Assembly: GCF_017309075.1 (NCBI RefSeq)
Contig: NZ_JAEMGS010000002.1
Span: 248,001 to 312,000, forward strand
Origin: Motiliproteus sp. SC1-56
Lineage (GTDB): Bacteria > Pseudomonadota > Gammaproteobacteria > Pseudomonadales > Balneatricaceae
Direction of reading: 5' to 3'
DNA: 64,000 nt
The translations under genes were made by a program, and so were the position numbers. The first letter of the stretch is position 1; each line of letters opens with the position of its first letter. The notes under the pieces were generated by a model, which saw only the letters and a program-made list of their open reading frames with translations, had not been told where the DNA came from and made no database searches. Below are positions 20,280 to 28,924 of the stretch, in pieces.

Positions 20280-20527
20280 CCCGGCGCGCTTTTTCATTTT
20301 CGGGCCCCTGCCCGCGGAATTAAGATTCGGCAGACCTGGGGCCGGGAGGGTTTGCGCCCCTCTCCGGCAGCTGATTTGCTGCTGTTCGGGCCCGAGGGGT
20401 CCACTCCGGTTCTTGGGCGAGTAAGGCGGCATCACCGCCCGTTAAAGCATCACTTTGTTTGAGGCGCTACCGTCGTTGCAAGAGAATCAGAGGCTGAGTG
20501 CCGATGCCTTTGGGAGACGTCCATACC

Positions 20528-21403
20528 ATGCAATACATCGAACCCCTGTACAGACCACCCAGCGAAGCCAAATCTTTAATACTCCAAATTACCAACGGAT
20601 GCAGCTACAACAAGTGCACCTTCTGCCACATGTACCGTGACCCTCAGAAAAAATTCAGGGTGAAGCCAGAGGCGGAGGTGCGCAATGAAATCGCACTTGC
20701 GGCACGATACCAGCCAGACCGCATCTTTCTGGCCGATGGCGACGCGATGACACTCTCCTTTCGCCGCCTTCAGGCCGTGTTGCAGGCCATTAAAGAGCAG
20801 ATGCCGAATGTGCGCCGCGTTTCTGCCTACTGCTTACCCAGAAACCTTAAAAACAAAACGATTGAAGAGCTGGCGGAGTTAAAGAAGCTGGGGCTGGAGC
20901 TCGTCTACGTCGGTGTTGAATCGGGGGATGACGAAGTGCTCCGGCGGGTGCGTAAAGGGGAGGATTACCGGTCGACCCTTGACGCGCTGGCCAAGCTCAA
21001 GGGCGCCGGCATCAAGGTTTCGGCCATGGTGCTGACGGGGCTGGGCGGAAAGCAATTTTCCAAACAGCATGCGATCAATTCGGCGCGCCTGGTGTCCGAG
21101 GCGCAGCCCGAGTACCTGTCGACCCTGGTGCTGATGCTGCCGCAGGGGGACGCACTGGTGCAGGAAGACTACGATGGTCAGTTCGAGCCGCTGTCTCAGC
21201 GGGCGTTGCTCGAAGAGAATCTCTTGTTCCTGGAGCACCTGGAGCTTAATAAAACCATCTTCAGAAGCGATCACGCGTCTAACTATCTGGTACTCAAGGG
21301 CGTGCTGGGTAAGGACAAAGAGCGGATGATAGGGCAGGTAAAACAAGCCCTTTGCGGCGAGGGCAGCGTTCAGCTGCGCCCCGAGTGGGCGAGGGGGCTC
21401 TGA
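20528..21403 (+). CDS. Radical SAM protein with CX4CX2C cluster motif
   Basis: From ATG 20528 the protein has 291 residues. The iron–sulfur ligands are Cys25, Cys30 and Cys33 (CSYNKCTFC), a CX4CX2C spacing instead of the canonical CX3CX2C, with the GVESGDDEVLRRVRKG block of the Elp3/HemN-like SAM fold at about 130–145. There is no B12-binding domain. The reaction is unknown. An upstream in-frame GTG at 20498 is possible but lacks family-like sequence. Its stop overlaps the DUF1285 start by one base (TGATG), so it is coupled to a conserved gene of unknown role. Confidence 0.8.
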   Translation: MQYIEPLYRPPSEAKSLILQITNGCSYNKCTFCHMYRDPQKKFRVKPEAEVRNEIALAARYQPDRIFLADGDAMTLSFRRLQAVLQAIKEQMPNVRRVSAYCLPRNLKNKTIEELAELKKLGLELVYVGVESGDDEVLRRVRKGEDYRSTLDALAKLKGAGIKVSAMVLTGLGGKQFSKQHAINSARLVSEAQPEYLSTLVLMLPQGDALVQEDYDGQFEPLSQRALLEENLLFLEHLELNKTIFRSDHASNYLVLKGVLGKDKERMIGQVKQALCGEGSVQLRPEWARGL

Positions 21404-21981
21404 TGAAACGCGACGCTCTTGACGACATTGAGCAGCTGGCCGGCAACACCGTCAAGAGTGGGCGGCCGCCGGTGCATGAGTGGAATCCGCCCCTCAGTGG
21501 CGACATTTCTATCCGCATTGCGGCAGACGGGCGCTGGTATCACCAGGGATCACCGATCCAGCGTGAGCAGCTGGTCAAGCTTTTCGCCTCCATTTTAAGG
21601 CGCGAGGGGAACGAATATTTCCTGGTGACCCCGGTGGAAAAGTGGCGGCTGGAGGTTGAGGATGTGCCTTTTCAGGTGGTCGCCATGGAGGTGCAGGGCA
21701 GCGGCACGGAGCAGTGCCTGCAGTTCTTTACTGACATGGGGGATGAGGTGGTTGCCGGCGATGCCCACCCGCTACGGGTGGAGACCCTCGGCGATGGCGA
21801 ACCGCGTCCCTACCTGATGATTCGCGACGGGCTGGAAGGACGGCTGGTGCGTCCCGTTTTCTACCGGCTGGCGGAGCTGGCGCGGGAATCGAGCCGTGAG
21901 GGTCGGCCGGTATGGGTGGTGCAGAGCGCCGGACGTGAATTCGTTGTGGGCCAGGTGGGAGATTCCGATGAGTCGGGTTAA
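21403..21981 (+). CDS. DUF1285 family protein
   Basis: This 192-residue soluble protein has the DUF1285 pattern: PPVHEWNPPLSGDISIRI (about 24–41), GRWYHQGSPI, EYFLVTPVEKWRLEVEDVPF and RPYLMIRDGLEGRLVRPVFY. The family is common in proteobacteria and has a two-domain beta-rich fold; its biochemical role is unknown. The ATG at 21403 overlaps the stop of the radical SAM gene, and the C-terminus overlaps the YjbQ start, so all three are one operon. Confidence 0.85.
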   Translation: MKRDALDDIEQLAGNTVKSGRPPVHEWNPPLSGDISIRIAADGRWYHQGSPIQREQLVKLFASILRREGNEYFLVTPVEKWRLEVEDVPFQVVAMEVQGSGTEQCLQFFTDMGDEVVAGDAHPLRVETLGDGEPRPYLMIRDGLEGRLVRPVFYRLAELARESSREGRPVWVVQSAGREFVVGQVGDSDESG

Positions 21982-22378
21982 GCAGTTGACGGTGGCTACC
22001 CGTGGCCAGGGGTTGGTGGAGTTTACGCCGGACGTGATGCGCTGCGTTGCCGAAGCGGGAGTAGAGGAGGGGCTTTGCACGCTCTTTATCTGCCATACCA
22101 GCGCCAGTCTGTGTATCCAGGAAAATGCAGACCCGACTGCCCGAGAGGACCTTGAACGCTGGCTATGCCGGTTGGTTCCAGAGCAAGATCGGCTCTATAC
22201 CCACACCCTGGAGGGAGCGGATGACATGCCCGCCCATATCAAGGCGGCGCTGACTGCCACCAGTCTTAGCATTCCCATAAGCAACGGGCGAATGGTGCTG
22301 GGTACCTGGCAGGGAATCTACTGCTGGGAGCACCGCCACGGTAGCCACCGGCGTCGGGTGGCGGTGCATATCGGCTAA
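21968..22378 (+). CDS. YjbQ family protein (secondary thiamine-phosphate synthase-like)
   Basis: From ATG 21968 the protein has 136 residues and the UPF0047/YjbQ hallmarks: FICHTSASLCIQENADP (about 40–56), HTLEGADDMPAHIKAAL and the closing GTWQGIYCWEHR block. Some members have weak thiamine-phosphate synthase activity, but the physiological function is uncertain. It overlaps the DUF1285 gene by 14 bases. Its stop is 6 bases from the convergent cheW gene, with no terminator between. Confidence 0.9.
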   Translation: MSRVKQLTVATRGQGLVEFTPDVMRCVAEAGVEEGLCTLFICHTSASLCIQENADPTAREDLERWLCRLVPEQDRLYTHTLEGADDMPAHIKAALTATSLSIPISNGRMVLGTWQGIYCWEHRHGSHRRRVAVHIG

Positions 22379-22384
22379 AAGGGA

Positions 22385-22867
22385 TCAGGGTTCGCCGCTG
22401 CTGTCGTCGTCGATCATGCGGTTGAGGTCCAGCAGGATGATCAGGGATTCGTCGTGATAGCTAACGCCCTGGATGAACTTGGTGCTCTCCTCGGTGCCGA
22501 CGTTGGGGGCGCGCTCGACCTGGGACTGCTTCAGGTAGATAACCTCGGCGACCGAGTCGACCAGCATACCGACGGTTTGGTCTTCAAGCTCAATCACGAT
22601 AATGCGGCTGTCGTCGGTATTGGCGTCGGCCCGAGCGATACCGAAGAGGGTGCGGGTATCAACCACCGGAATGACGTTGCCGCGCAGGTTGATAATGCCC
22701 AGAATGTAGTGTTGAGCGCCGGGAACGGGCGCAATTTCGCTCAGTCGTAAGACTTCCTTGACCTGCATAACGTTGACGCCATACAGCTCCCCTGCCAGCT
22801 CAAAGGTCGCCCATTGCAGCTGCTCGTCGTTGTTTTCCTGCTCCGCGCTCAGTTGCTCGGTTGCCAT
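22385..22867 (-). CDS. CheW-like chemotaxis coupling protein
   Basis: The 160-residue protein is a single CheW domain: ATFELAGELYGVNVMQVKEV (about 20–40), PGAQHYILGIINLRGNVIPVVD and the C-terminal ILLDLNRM. CheW links chemoreceptors to the kinase CheA. It lies outside any chemotaxis operon, after the hydroxypyruvate isomerase-like gene, whose end it overlaps by 19 bases. In related bacteria an isolated CheW of this type occurs in the same place, but which CheA it serves cannot be told. Confidence 0.88.
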   Translation of the reverse strand: MATEQLSAEQENNDEQLQWATFELAGELYGVNVMQVKEVLRLSEIAPVPGAQHYILGIINLRGNVIPVVDTRTLFGIARADANTDDSRIIVIELEDQTVGMLVDSVAEVIYLKQSQVERAPNVGTEESTKFIQGVSYHDESLIILLDLNRMIDDDSSGEP

Positions 22868-23679
22868 GACTCTCGGTTCCTAGACAGATGAGGATGATTG
22901 GATCGCAGGCCAGGGGCCAGCCAGTCCAGACTTTGTTGCGTGCCGCTCCGGGGTAGGTACTCCAGACCAACCCAGCCAGTATACCCCAAAGCGTCCAATT
23001 GACTGAACAGGCGGGGAAAATCCAGAGTTCCGGTGCCTGGTTCGTGGCGTCCCGGGACATCGGCGATCTGGATATGAGCGGTGTGCGGCAAGACGCTTTT
23101 AAGCTGTTTGAACAGGTCTGTTTCCATGATCTGCATATGGTAAACGTCGTACTGCAAAGCGAGGTTCGGGGCATCAACCTGCACCAGAAGCTCGATCACG
23201 GTGTCAGTGCGATGCAACAGGAAACCGGGGATATCCTGGGTGTTGATCGCTTCTACCAGCACGGTGACACCCTGGGGCGCGCACTGGGCGGCAGCATAGG
23301 CCAGGTTTTCCTTCAGGCAGTCCAGGGCTGCCCGGGGGCTTAAACCGCAAGGTGGGATGCCGGCCAGACAGTTGATCTGCCGGCAGCCCGTTGCCTCTGC
23401 GTAACTCAGGGCCTGCGCTACCCCGGCTTGAAACTCGGCCTGGCGGAGCGGGTCGCAAGCGATGCCGCGTTCGCCGCGGCTCCAGTCACCAGCGGGAAAG
23501 TTGATCAGCACCAGTTCAAGTTGGTGTTGGCGCAGCCGGTCGGCGAGCAGGGCGGGGGGCATCTGGTAGGGAAACTGGATCTCCACCGCGTCGAACCCGG
23601 CCGTCGCAGCAGCGCTAAAACGCTGTGGCCATGGATGTTCGGTAAACAGCAGGCTGAGGTTGGGGCAAAAGCGCGGCAT
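22849..23679 (-). CDS. hyi: Hydroxypyruvate isomerase family TIM-barrel protein
   Basis: The 276-residue xylose-isomerase-like TIM barrel starts MPRFCPNLSLLFTEHPW, the usual beginning of hydroxypyruvate isomerases, and has the GFDAVEIQFPY, LVEAINTQDIPGFLL and HIQIADVPGRHEPGTG blocks containing the metal-binding Glu and His residues. Hyi converts hydroxypyruvate to tartronate semialdehyde; close relatives (OtnI) isomerise 2-oxo-tetronates. A GarR/GlxR-like reductase that could use tartronate semialdehyde is encoded at 28925, in a separate unit. The start codon is 14 bases from the TusE gene stop, so it may be co-transcribed with tusDCBE. Confidence 0.82.
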   Translation of the reverse strand: MPRFCPNLSLLFTEHPWPQRFSAAATAGFDAVEIQFPYQMPPALLADRLRQHQLELVLINFPAGDWSRGERGIACDPLRQAEFQAGVAQALSYAEATGCRQINCLAGIPPCGLSPRAALDCLKENLAYAAAQCAPQGVTVLVEAINTQDIPGFLLHRTDTVIELLVQVDAPNLALQYDVYHMQIMETDLFKQLKSVLPHTAHIQIADVPGRHEPGTGTLDFPRLFSQLDALGYTGWVGLEYLPRSGTQQSLDWLAPGLRSNHPHLSRNRESWQPSN

Positions 23680-23693
23680 GGCTAAAAAAGAGG

Positions 23694-24029
23694 TCAGAGA
23701 CAGTTGGTGGGTTTGGGCAGCCCGGCGATTTTGCTGGCAACCTTGGCGGGGCTGCCGGGAAAGAGGCGAAGCAGGTGCAGGCTGCTGCCTTTTTCTCTGC
23801 CGAGCTTGATCCCAGCCTGCTTGACCAGTATTCGCATCGCCGGCGAAACTTTGTACTCTTTATAAAAAGAACGCAGTAAATCTATGATTTCCCAGTGCTC
23901 GTCCCCGAGATCTATTTGTTCTCTGCGGGCAAGCTCGACCGCAACCTGACGGCTCCACTGGTGGAGGTCGCGAAGAAAACCTTCCCGATCCAGCTCGACC
24001 GTTGCGCCTTCAACTTCAATCTTATTCAT
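23694..24029 (-). CDS. tusE: TusE, sulfur relay protein (DsrC family)
   Basis: TusE accepts persulfide sulfur from TusBCD and passes it to MnmA for 2-thiolation of tRNA wobble uridine. The 111-residue protein has the DsrC fold signature RSFYKEYKVSPAMRILVKQAG and the invariant penultimate Cys110. The second cysteine that true dissimilatory DsrC carries about ten residues earlier is absent, which marks this as TusE and not a sulfur-oxidation protein. It follows tusB by 19 bases. Confidence 0.93.
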   Translation of the reverse strand: MNKIEVEGATVELDREGFLRDLHQWSRQVAVELARREQIDLGDEHWEIIDLLRSFYKEYKVSPAMRILVKQAGIKLGREKGSSLHLLRLFPGSPAKVASKIAGLPKPTNCL

Positions 24030-24048
24030 GGTCTAAAAGTGCTCAGGA

Positions 24049-24342
24049 TCAAAACCAGCTCTGTGACTTGGCGTAGGCCAGAGTAAGTTCGACAAAGCCG
24101 TGATCGTCGGTGGGTTTAACCGAAGCGTGGAGCTGGTCCAGGATGCCCCTGGCGCGGCAGTCGGCCTCGAGGGCGTAAACCGGAATGGCAGGGGCGAGGG
24201 ATGCCAGGCCCCGGGGAGTATCGAGTGCAGCATACACCCCGTCTTCGATCAGCAGCAGCGCATCTTCCGGAGAGATGATGCGCAGGCAGCTGTTCAGGCA
24301 GTCGCTTTGAAACGGAGACTTGTTGACGATATGCAAAATCAC
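24049..24342 (-). CDS. tusB: TusB, sulfurtransferase complex subunit (DsrH family)
   Basis: TusB is the structural subunit of the TusBCD hexamer. The 97 residues start MILHIVNKSPF and contain ALLLIEDGVYAAL, both standard for the family. The gene lies 2 bases after tusC. Sequence conservation in TusB is low, so the order tusDCBE adds most of the confidence. Confidence 0.9.
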   Translation of the reverse strand: MILHIVNKSPFQSDCLNSCLRIISPEDALLLIEDGVYAALDTPRGLASLAPAIPVYALEADCRARGILDQLHASVKPTDDHGFVELTLAYAKSQSWF

Positions 24343-24344
24343 AG

Positions 24345-24713
24345 TCAGAAACTCAGCAGGTGGGCGTTGTTTACGAAGAGATCACGCAGTGCGTGCCCCC
24401 CGACGGGCGTCGCCGGAAGGGTCAGGCTTTCGGGGCTGATGGCCCGCAGGTTAAGCGAATCCAGCTCAACGTAAACCCTGTCCACATCGTACATGGGCAA
24501 CACCGCCAGCATGGTGGCGAGGTTTTTGGCGTCAATCGCGGATCCATCCTGGTTGGGAGTTAGCTGAAAGACGCCATCGTCCATAAACAGCAAACTCACC
24601 GGCTGCTCGAAGGCTGCGGCGGTAAGGACCGCATCCAGGGCTTCCCGGGCGAGCTGGCCCTGGTAGGGGCCGTGGCGTACCACCACCAGCAGGCTTTTGT
24701 CGGCTTCTTGCAT
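24345..24713 (-). CDS. tusC: TusC, sulfurtransferase complex subunit (DsrF family)
   Basis: A 122-residue DsrE/F-fold protein with the RHGPYQGQLAREALDAVLTAAAFEQ N-terminal pattern split around VSLLFMDDGVFQL, as in TusC. It forms the heterohexamer with TusB and TusD and has no catalytic cysteine role. One base separates it from the tusD stop. Confidence 0.92.
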   Translation of the reverse strand: MQEADKSLLVVVRHGPYQGQLAREALDAVLTAAAFEQPVSLLFMDDGVFQLTPNQDGSAIDAKNLATMLAVLPMYDVDRVYVELDSLNLRAISPESLTLPATPVGGHALRDLFVNNAHLLSF

Positions 24714-24714
24714 G

Positions 24715-25107
24715 TTACCCCCCGAAGGTGATCACCCGGTCGCTGTTCAGTGTGGCGTCAGTCAGCTGGCCAAGGCCGGAGAGCGTAAACCCCGGCGCCA
24801 GGTTGCAGGCTTCTTTTTCGTGGCGCCTGGCCTCGTCAGCGTCCAGGACCCCCCTTCGCAAGGCGGCTGCGATGCAGACCACCAGGTCCAGCTCCCGGGC
24901 CTGTCCCAGCTGTTGCCAGCGGCTAAGCAGATCGTTTTCGTCCTGCGGAGGCGCCGCCAGGGCGGTGGCGGTATGGACGGCTTCGCCATAGAAAAACACC
25001 CGGGTGATTTCGTGGCCCAGTTCCAGGGCAGCGCTGACGTAGCGATAGGCGCTGGCCGCTGCGCCTGAACCTGTGGGTGAGCCGTAAACAACAACAGCGA
25101 TTTTCAT
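24715..25107 (-). CDS. tusD: TusD, sulfurtransferase complex catalytic subunit (DsrE family)
   Basis: TusD receives sulfur from TusA on a cysteine and hands it to TusE. The active cysteine is at position 78 (DLVVCIAAALRRGV), the same number as in E. coli TusD. The 130-residue protein starts MKIAVVVYGSPTGS and ends in the GLGQLTDATLNSDRVITFG block. It is first in the tusDCBE run, 86 bases after yccA, with a strong terminator between. Confidence 0.93.
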   Translation of the reverse strand: MKIAVVVYGSPTGSGAAASAYRYVSAALELGHEITRVFFYGEAVHTATALAAPPQDENDLLSRWQQLGQARELDLVVCIAAALRRGVLDADEARRHEKEACNLAPGFTLSGLGQLTDATLNSDRVITFGG

Positions 25108-25123
25108 AGCCGTGTTCCCAAGT

Positions 25124-25158
25124 AAAAAAAGCCCCCGCGGTCCGGGGACGGCGGGGGC
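25124..25158 (-). terminator. Intrinsic terminator after yccA
   Basis: On the minus strand GCCCCCGC (25158–25151) pairs with GCGGGGGC (25138–25131) and is followed by seven T. It separates yccA from tusDCBE, so the Tus genes need their own start or read-through. Confidence 0.88.
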
Positions 25159-25193
25159 GATTTTAACCCAACTTTCTGGTCGTTGCTGTTGCT

Positions 25194-25874
25194 TTAGTCG
25201 TCGCTCATTACGCCAACCAGGTGTAGCAGGTGCACCAGCAGGTTGTAGATGTTGAGGTACAGGCCCACCGTGGCCATCACGTAGTTGCTGTAGACGCCGT
25301 TGACGATATTGCTGGTGTCATAGAGGATGAAGCCTGCCATCAGCAGCACGACCAGGGAGGAGAAGGCCAGGCTCAGGCCGGAGATTTGGATGCCGAAAAA
25401 GGGCAATACCAGCAGTACCACCATGGCGATCAGGGCCACCATCATACCGGCGGCGAGGAACCCGCCCATGAAGCTGAAGTCCTTGCGAGTGGTCAGCACG
25501 TAGGCACTCAGTCCCAGGAAGGTGAGGGCGGTCATGCTCATGGCTGTCATCACGATCTGGCCGCCGTTGGGTAGCGCCAGGTAGTGGTTTAGCAGCGGTC
25601 CCAGGCCAAAGCCCATCAGGCCGGTGAAGAGAAAGGTCAGGGGCAGGGCCCAGACGCTGTTCTGCATCCGGTTAAGGATGAAAATCATCACGAAGCTGGC
25701 GATCACGCTACCCAGGTAAACGATGAAGGGCGGGTTGATCGCCATGGAAATGCCGGCGGTGACGGCGCTGAAGACCAGCGTCATCGCCAACAGCATGTAG
25801 GTGTTGCGGATCAGCTTGTTGGTATTGAGCGCCTCGTGACTGGTACGAGTTGCGGCAACCTGTGCGTTTCTCAT
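25194..25874 (-). CDS. yccA: Bax inhibitor-1/YccA family membrane protein
   Basis: This 226-residue protein has seven hydrophobic helices starting after residue 25 and the BI-1 family end YLNIYNLLVHLLHLVGV. In E. coli YccA binds and modulates the membrane protease FtsH; a calcium-leak or pH-sensing role is known for other BI-1 proteins. The neighbourhood yccA–tus is shared with E. coli, where yccA is next to tusE. It is followed by a strong terminator. Confidence 0.9.
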   Translation of the reverse strand: MRNAQVAATRTSHEALNTNKLIRNTYMLLAMTLVFSAVTAGISMAINPPFIVYLGSVIASFVMIFILNRMQNSVWALPLTFLFTGLMGFGLGPLLNHYLALPNGGQIVMTAMSMTALTFLGLSAYVLTTRKDFSFMGGFLAAGMMVALIAMVVLLVLPFFGIQISGLSLAFSSLVVLLMAGFILYDTSNIVNGVYSNYVMATVGLYLNIYNLLVHLLHLVGVMSDD

Positions 25875-26084
25875 AGTTAAACCCTAATCTTCTCTTTCAG
25901 TTTTAGGTGGTTATGGTGATTTGTCGGAAGTGTAGACCGCCTGAATGCGAATTAGTTGCTTTTATAACAGCCTTGCACCGGGGAAGCCAGTCTCGCGCCG
26001 GCTTCGGTTGACTTGCCGGGGGGCGCGCTTAACATAGGCCCCTTCATTTCGTGCCAGTCGGTGCGATCAGAGTATTTCAGAGCC

Positions 26085-26855
26085 ATGAGCGAACTGCGGA
26101 TTTTATACCGGGACCGGGATTTCATCGCCATCGACAAGCCGTCGGGGCTGCTGGTGCACCGGAGCGAAATCGACCGGCGTGAGACCCGGTTCGTGCTGCA
26201 GATGCTTCGTGATCAGATTGGGCAGCGGGTTTATCCGGTGCACCGGCTGGATAAACCCACGTCGGGCGTGCTTCTGTTTGGCCTCTATCCCGAGGCCGCC
26301 GGTCGCATGCAGCAGGTATTTCGCGAGCGCCGAGTCAGCAAATCCTACCTGGCGGTGGTGCGCGGTTACCTTGAGGCTGCAGGAGAGATCGATTATTCCC
26401 TGAGCGACAAGCGTGAGCGCGAAGAGAAACGGCGACCGGAAGACGTGCGACCACCTCAGCCGGCCGTTACCCGCTACCAAGGCCTTGCCCGGGCGGAAAT
26501 ACCGGTGCCGCTTGGACGCTACGCCAGCTGTCGTTATTCGCTGGTTGCGCTTTACCCGCAAACCGGGCGCAAGCATCAGCTGCGACGCCATATGAATCAC
26601 ATCGCCCACCCCATTGTCGGCGACACCCGCTACGGTGAAGGGGGGCATAATCGGCTGTTTCGCCAGCGCTTCGACCTGAACCGGCTGTTGCTTTTTGCCA
26701 CCGGCCTGAGCTTCTGGCACCCCTTTATTGAGCAGCGGGTGGAAATTCGCGCCGGTCTGCCAAGTGCGATGGCGCCCCTGTTCGAAGACTTTGGCTGGTC
26801 GCTCCCCGAGCTGCTGCCCGCAACCCCTGCTTTTATCCAAGAGACGACGCTATGA
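26085..26855 (+). CDS. truC: tRNA pseudouridine(65) synthase TruC (RluA family)
   Basis: From ATG 26085 the protein has 256 residues. The catalytic Asp56 lies in HRLDKPTSGVL; the N-terminal ILYRDRDFIAIDKPSGLLVHRSEID block and the C-terminal HQLRRHMNHIAHPIVGDTRYG are typical of TruC, which modifies U65 in tRNAs. No S4 domain is present, in line with TruC and against RluC/D. An in-frame start at 26013 would add an unrelated 24-residue extension and is rejected. Its stop overlaps mtnN by 4 bases (ATGA). Confidence 0.88.
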   Translation: MSELRILYRDRDFIAIDKPSGLLVHRSEIDRRETRFVLQMLRDQIGQRVYPVHRLDKPTSGVLLFGLYPEAAGRMQQVFRERRVSKSYLAVVRGYLEAAGEIDYSLSDKREREEKRRPEDVRPPQPAVTRYQGLARAEIPVPLGRYASCRYSLVALYPQTGRKHQLRRHMNHIAHPIVGDTRYGEGGHNRLFRQRFDLNRLLLFATGLSFWHPFIEQRVEIRAGLPSAMAPLFEDFGWSLPELLPATPAFIQETTL

Positions 26856-27622
26856 CGCAATCTTCACCGGACTTTCAACGCACACTCTCCCGGCTGGACC
26901 GTCCGCCGGTAGTCGGCATTATCGGCGCCATGGAAGAGGAGGTCACTTTCCTGCGCGAGCAGCTTGAAGAGCGGGAAGACTTTGAACTGGCGGGGTATGA
27001 ATTCCACAGGGGGCGTCTGGCCGGCCAGCCGGTGGTGCTGCTCAAATCCGGCATCGGCAAGGTGAATGCCGCTATCGGAACCACCATCATGCTGGAACGG
27101 TACGCTCCTGATTGCATCATCAACACCGGCTCGGCCGGCGGCTTCGCCCAGGAGCTTGAAATCGGTGACGTGGTGATTTCATCGGAAGTGCGGCAGCACG
27201 ACTTTGACCTGACTGTGTTCGGCTACGAGCCGGGGCAGGTTCCTCAGATGCCCCCGGCATTCCTCCCGGACCCCTTCCTTGTCGGGGTGGCGGAGCACAG
27301 TATCGCCACCGTTGAGGGGGTGAAAACCGTGAAAGGGCTGATTGCCACCGGCGATGCGTTCATGGACTGCCCCGAGAAAGTAGCCGCAACCCGGGCCCGC
27401 TTTCCGACCATGCTGGCGGCAGAAATGGAGGCCGGTGCGATCGCGCAGACCTGCCACCGTTTCGGCGTGCCCTTCATTATTTTTCGGGCGCTGTCTGATA
27501 TCGCGGGCAAGGAGTCCTCGGTGTCCTTCAAGGAGTTCCTGTCCCAGGCCGGGGTTCATTCCGCGCGAATGGTCATCGAGATGACTCGCGAAATCGGGCT
27601 GGCGGCGGCAGCCAAGGACTGA
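26852..27622 (+). CDS. mtnN: 5'-Methylthioadenosine/S-adenosylhomocysteine nucleosidase
   Basis: MtnN removes adenine from methylthioadenosine and S-adenosylhomocysteine, recycling methyl-cycle products. The protein has GIIGAMEEEV at residues 22–31 (Glu30 equals the E. coli catalytic Glu12), EMEAGAIAQTC and the SDIAGKESS block with the catalytic Asp near 215. It carries about 18 extra residues before the usual start; the ATGA overlap with truC supports the longer form, though an internal start cannot be excluded because few alternatives exist there. Confidence 0.92.
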   Translation: MTQSSPDFQRTLSRLDRPPVVGIIGAMEEEVTFLREQLEEREDFELAGYEFHRGRLAGQPVVLLKSGIGKVNAAIGTTIMLERYAPDCIINTGSAGGFAQELEIGDVVISSEVRQHDFDLTVFGYEPGQVPQMPPAFLPDPFLVGVAEHSIATVEGVKTVKGLIATGDAFMDCPEKVAATRARFPTMLAAEMEAGAIAQTCHRFGVPFIIFRALSDIAGKESSVSFKEFLSQAGVHSARMVIEMTREIGLAAAAKD

Positions 27623-27732
27623 GCGCCGCTTCGCTGCCGGTCTTAAACGAATAAAAACAAACTATTTGGGAATGGGTGTTGAGCGGCGGGCGGGTTACGC
27701 TCGCTTCACCCAACTACAGGAAACCGCTTACT

Positions 27733-28914
27733 ATGATTCACTCGTTTTACCCTCCTCAGCGCACCCTGATGGGGCCGGGTCCCTCCGACGTCAGCCCCCG
27801 GGTGCTGGCTGCCATGGCCCGGCCGACCATTGGTCACCTCGATCCCGAATTCGTCCGCATGATGGACGAGGTCAAACAACTACTCCAGTACGCTTTTAAG
27901 ACCCGTAACGCGCTTACGCTGCCGGTCTCTGCCCCGGGCTCTGCGGGTATGGAAGCATGCTTTGTGAACCTGGTGGAGCCGGGTGACAAGGTGATTGTCT
28001 GCGAGAACGGTGTGTTCGGCGGACGTATGCGGGAGAATGTCGAGCGCTTTGGCGGTGAGGTTATTTCGGTGGTTGACGAGTGGGGGCAGCCGGTCGATCT
28101 CGAGAAGGTCCGGGCGGCGTTTGAGGCCCATCCGGACGTTCGGCTGCTCGCCTTTATCCACGCCGAGACCTCCACCGGGGTGCGCTCCGACGCCGCATCG
28201 CTGGCCGCCATAGCCCGCGAATTCGGCGCATTGACCATCATGGATGCGGTTACCAGCCTCGGGGGCATCGAAGTGGATGTAGACGGCTGGGGAATCGATG
28301 CGGTCTATTCCGGCACCCAGAAGTGCCTCTCTTGTCCTCCCGGCATTTCGCCGGTGAGCTTCAGCGATCGCGCGGTTCAAAAGGTCCAGCAACGCCGCGC
28401 CTCGGTGCCCAGCTGGTTTCTCGATAAGAAACTGGTGATGGGGTACTGGGGAGAAGGGGCCAGGCGCACCTATCACCATACCGCGCCGGTCAATGCGCTT
28501 TACGCGCTGCATGAGGCGCTGCTGATTCTACAGGAGGAGGGCCTGGAAACCGCCTGGGCTCGTCATCGCCACCACCACGAAGCGCTCAAGGCTGGGTTGG
28601 AAGCCATGGGGCTCGCCCTCTTTGTGGCTGGGCCCTGGCGCCTGCCGCAACTTAACACCGTGGTGATACCCGAAGGCGTCGATGAGGCGCGCGTGCGGAG
28701 TCGGCTGCTGACTCGTCACAGCCTGGAAATTGGCGCCGGGCTTGGCGTGCTCCAGGGCAAGGTTTGGCGGATTGGACTGATGGGGCATGCCTGCAACGCA
28801 CACAACGTGCTGCACTGTCTGAACAGTCTGGAAACCGCTCTGATTGCTGAGGGCGTGGACCTCCCCCGCGGCGCTGCCGCTATAGCTGCCTCGGCGGCGT
28901 TGGCTGAAGCATAG
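27733..28914 (+). CDS. Alanine/serine–glyoxylate aminotransferase family protein
   Basis: This fold-type I PLP enzyme (393 residues from ATG 27733) starts with the family's FYPPQRTLMGPGPSDVSPRVL and has PLP Lys197 in SGTQKCLSCPP, with ETSTGVRSD and the C-terminal RIGLMGHA block. Members transfer the amino group of alanine or serine to glyoxylate, giving glycine and pyruvate or hydroxypyruvate. It is followed after 10 bases by a tartronate semialdehyde reductase-like gene, which would fit serine–glyoxylate chemistry feeding hydroxypyruvate/tartronate semialdehyde to glycerate. The exact donor is not readable. Confidence 0.85.
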   Translation: MIHSFYPPQRTLMGPGPSDVSPRVLAAMARPTIGHLDPEFVRMMDEVKQLLQYAFKTRNALTLPVSAPGSAGMEACFVNLVEPGDKVIVCENGVFGGRMRENVERFGGEVISVVDEWGQPVDLEKVRAAFEAHPDVRLLAFIHAETSTGVRSDAASLAAIAREFGALTIMDAVTSLGGIEVDVDGWGIDAVYSGTQKCLSCPPGISPVSFSDRAVQKVQQRRASVPSWFLDKKLVMGYWGEGARRTYHHTAPVNALYALHEALLILQEEGLETAWARHRHHHEALKAGLEAMGLALFVAGPWRLPQLNTVVIPEGVDEARVRSRLLTRHSLEIGAGLGVLQGKVWRIGLMGHACNAHNVLHCLNSLETALIAEGVDLPRGAAAIAASAALAEA

Positions 28915-28924
28915 GAGAACAAAA

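Noticed and set aside
20280-20527. A structured RNA or riboswitch before the radical SAM gene
   Set aside because: The 248 bases are GC-rich with some short stems (for example GGCGG/CCGCC near 20425) but match no RNA motif I know.
23694-25107. Dissimilatory sulfur oxidation genes dsrEFH–dsrC
   Set aside because: The DsrC-like protein lacks the second conserved cysteine, and no dsrAB or other dsr genes are present; this is the tRNA-thiolation set tusDCBE.
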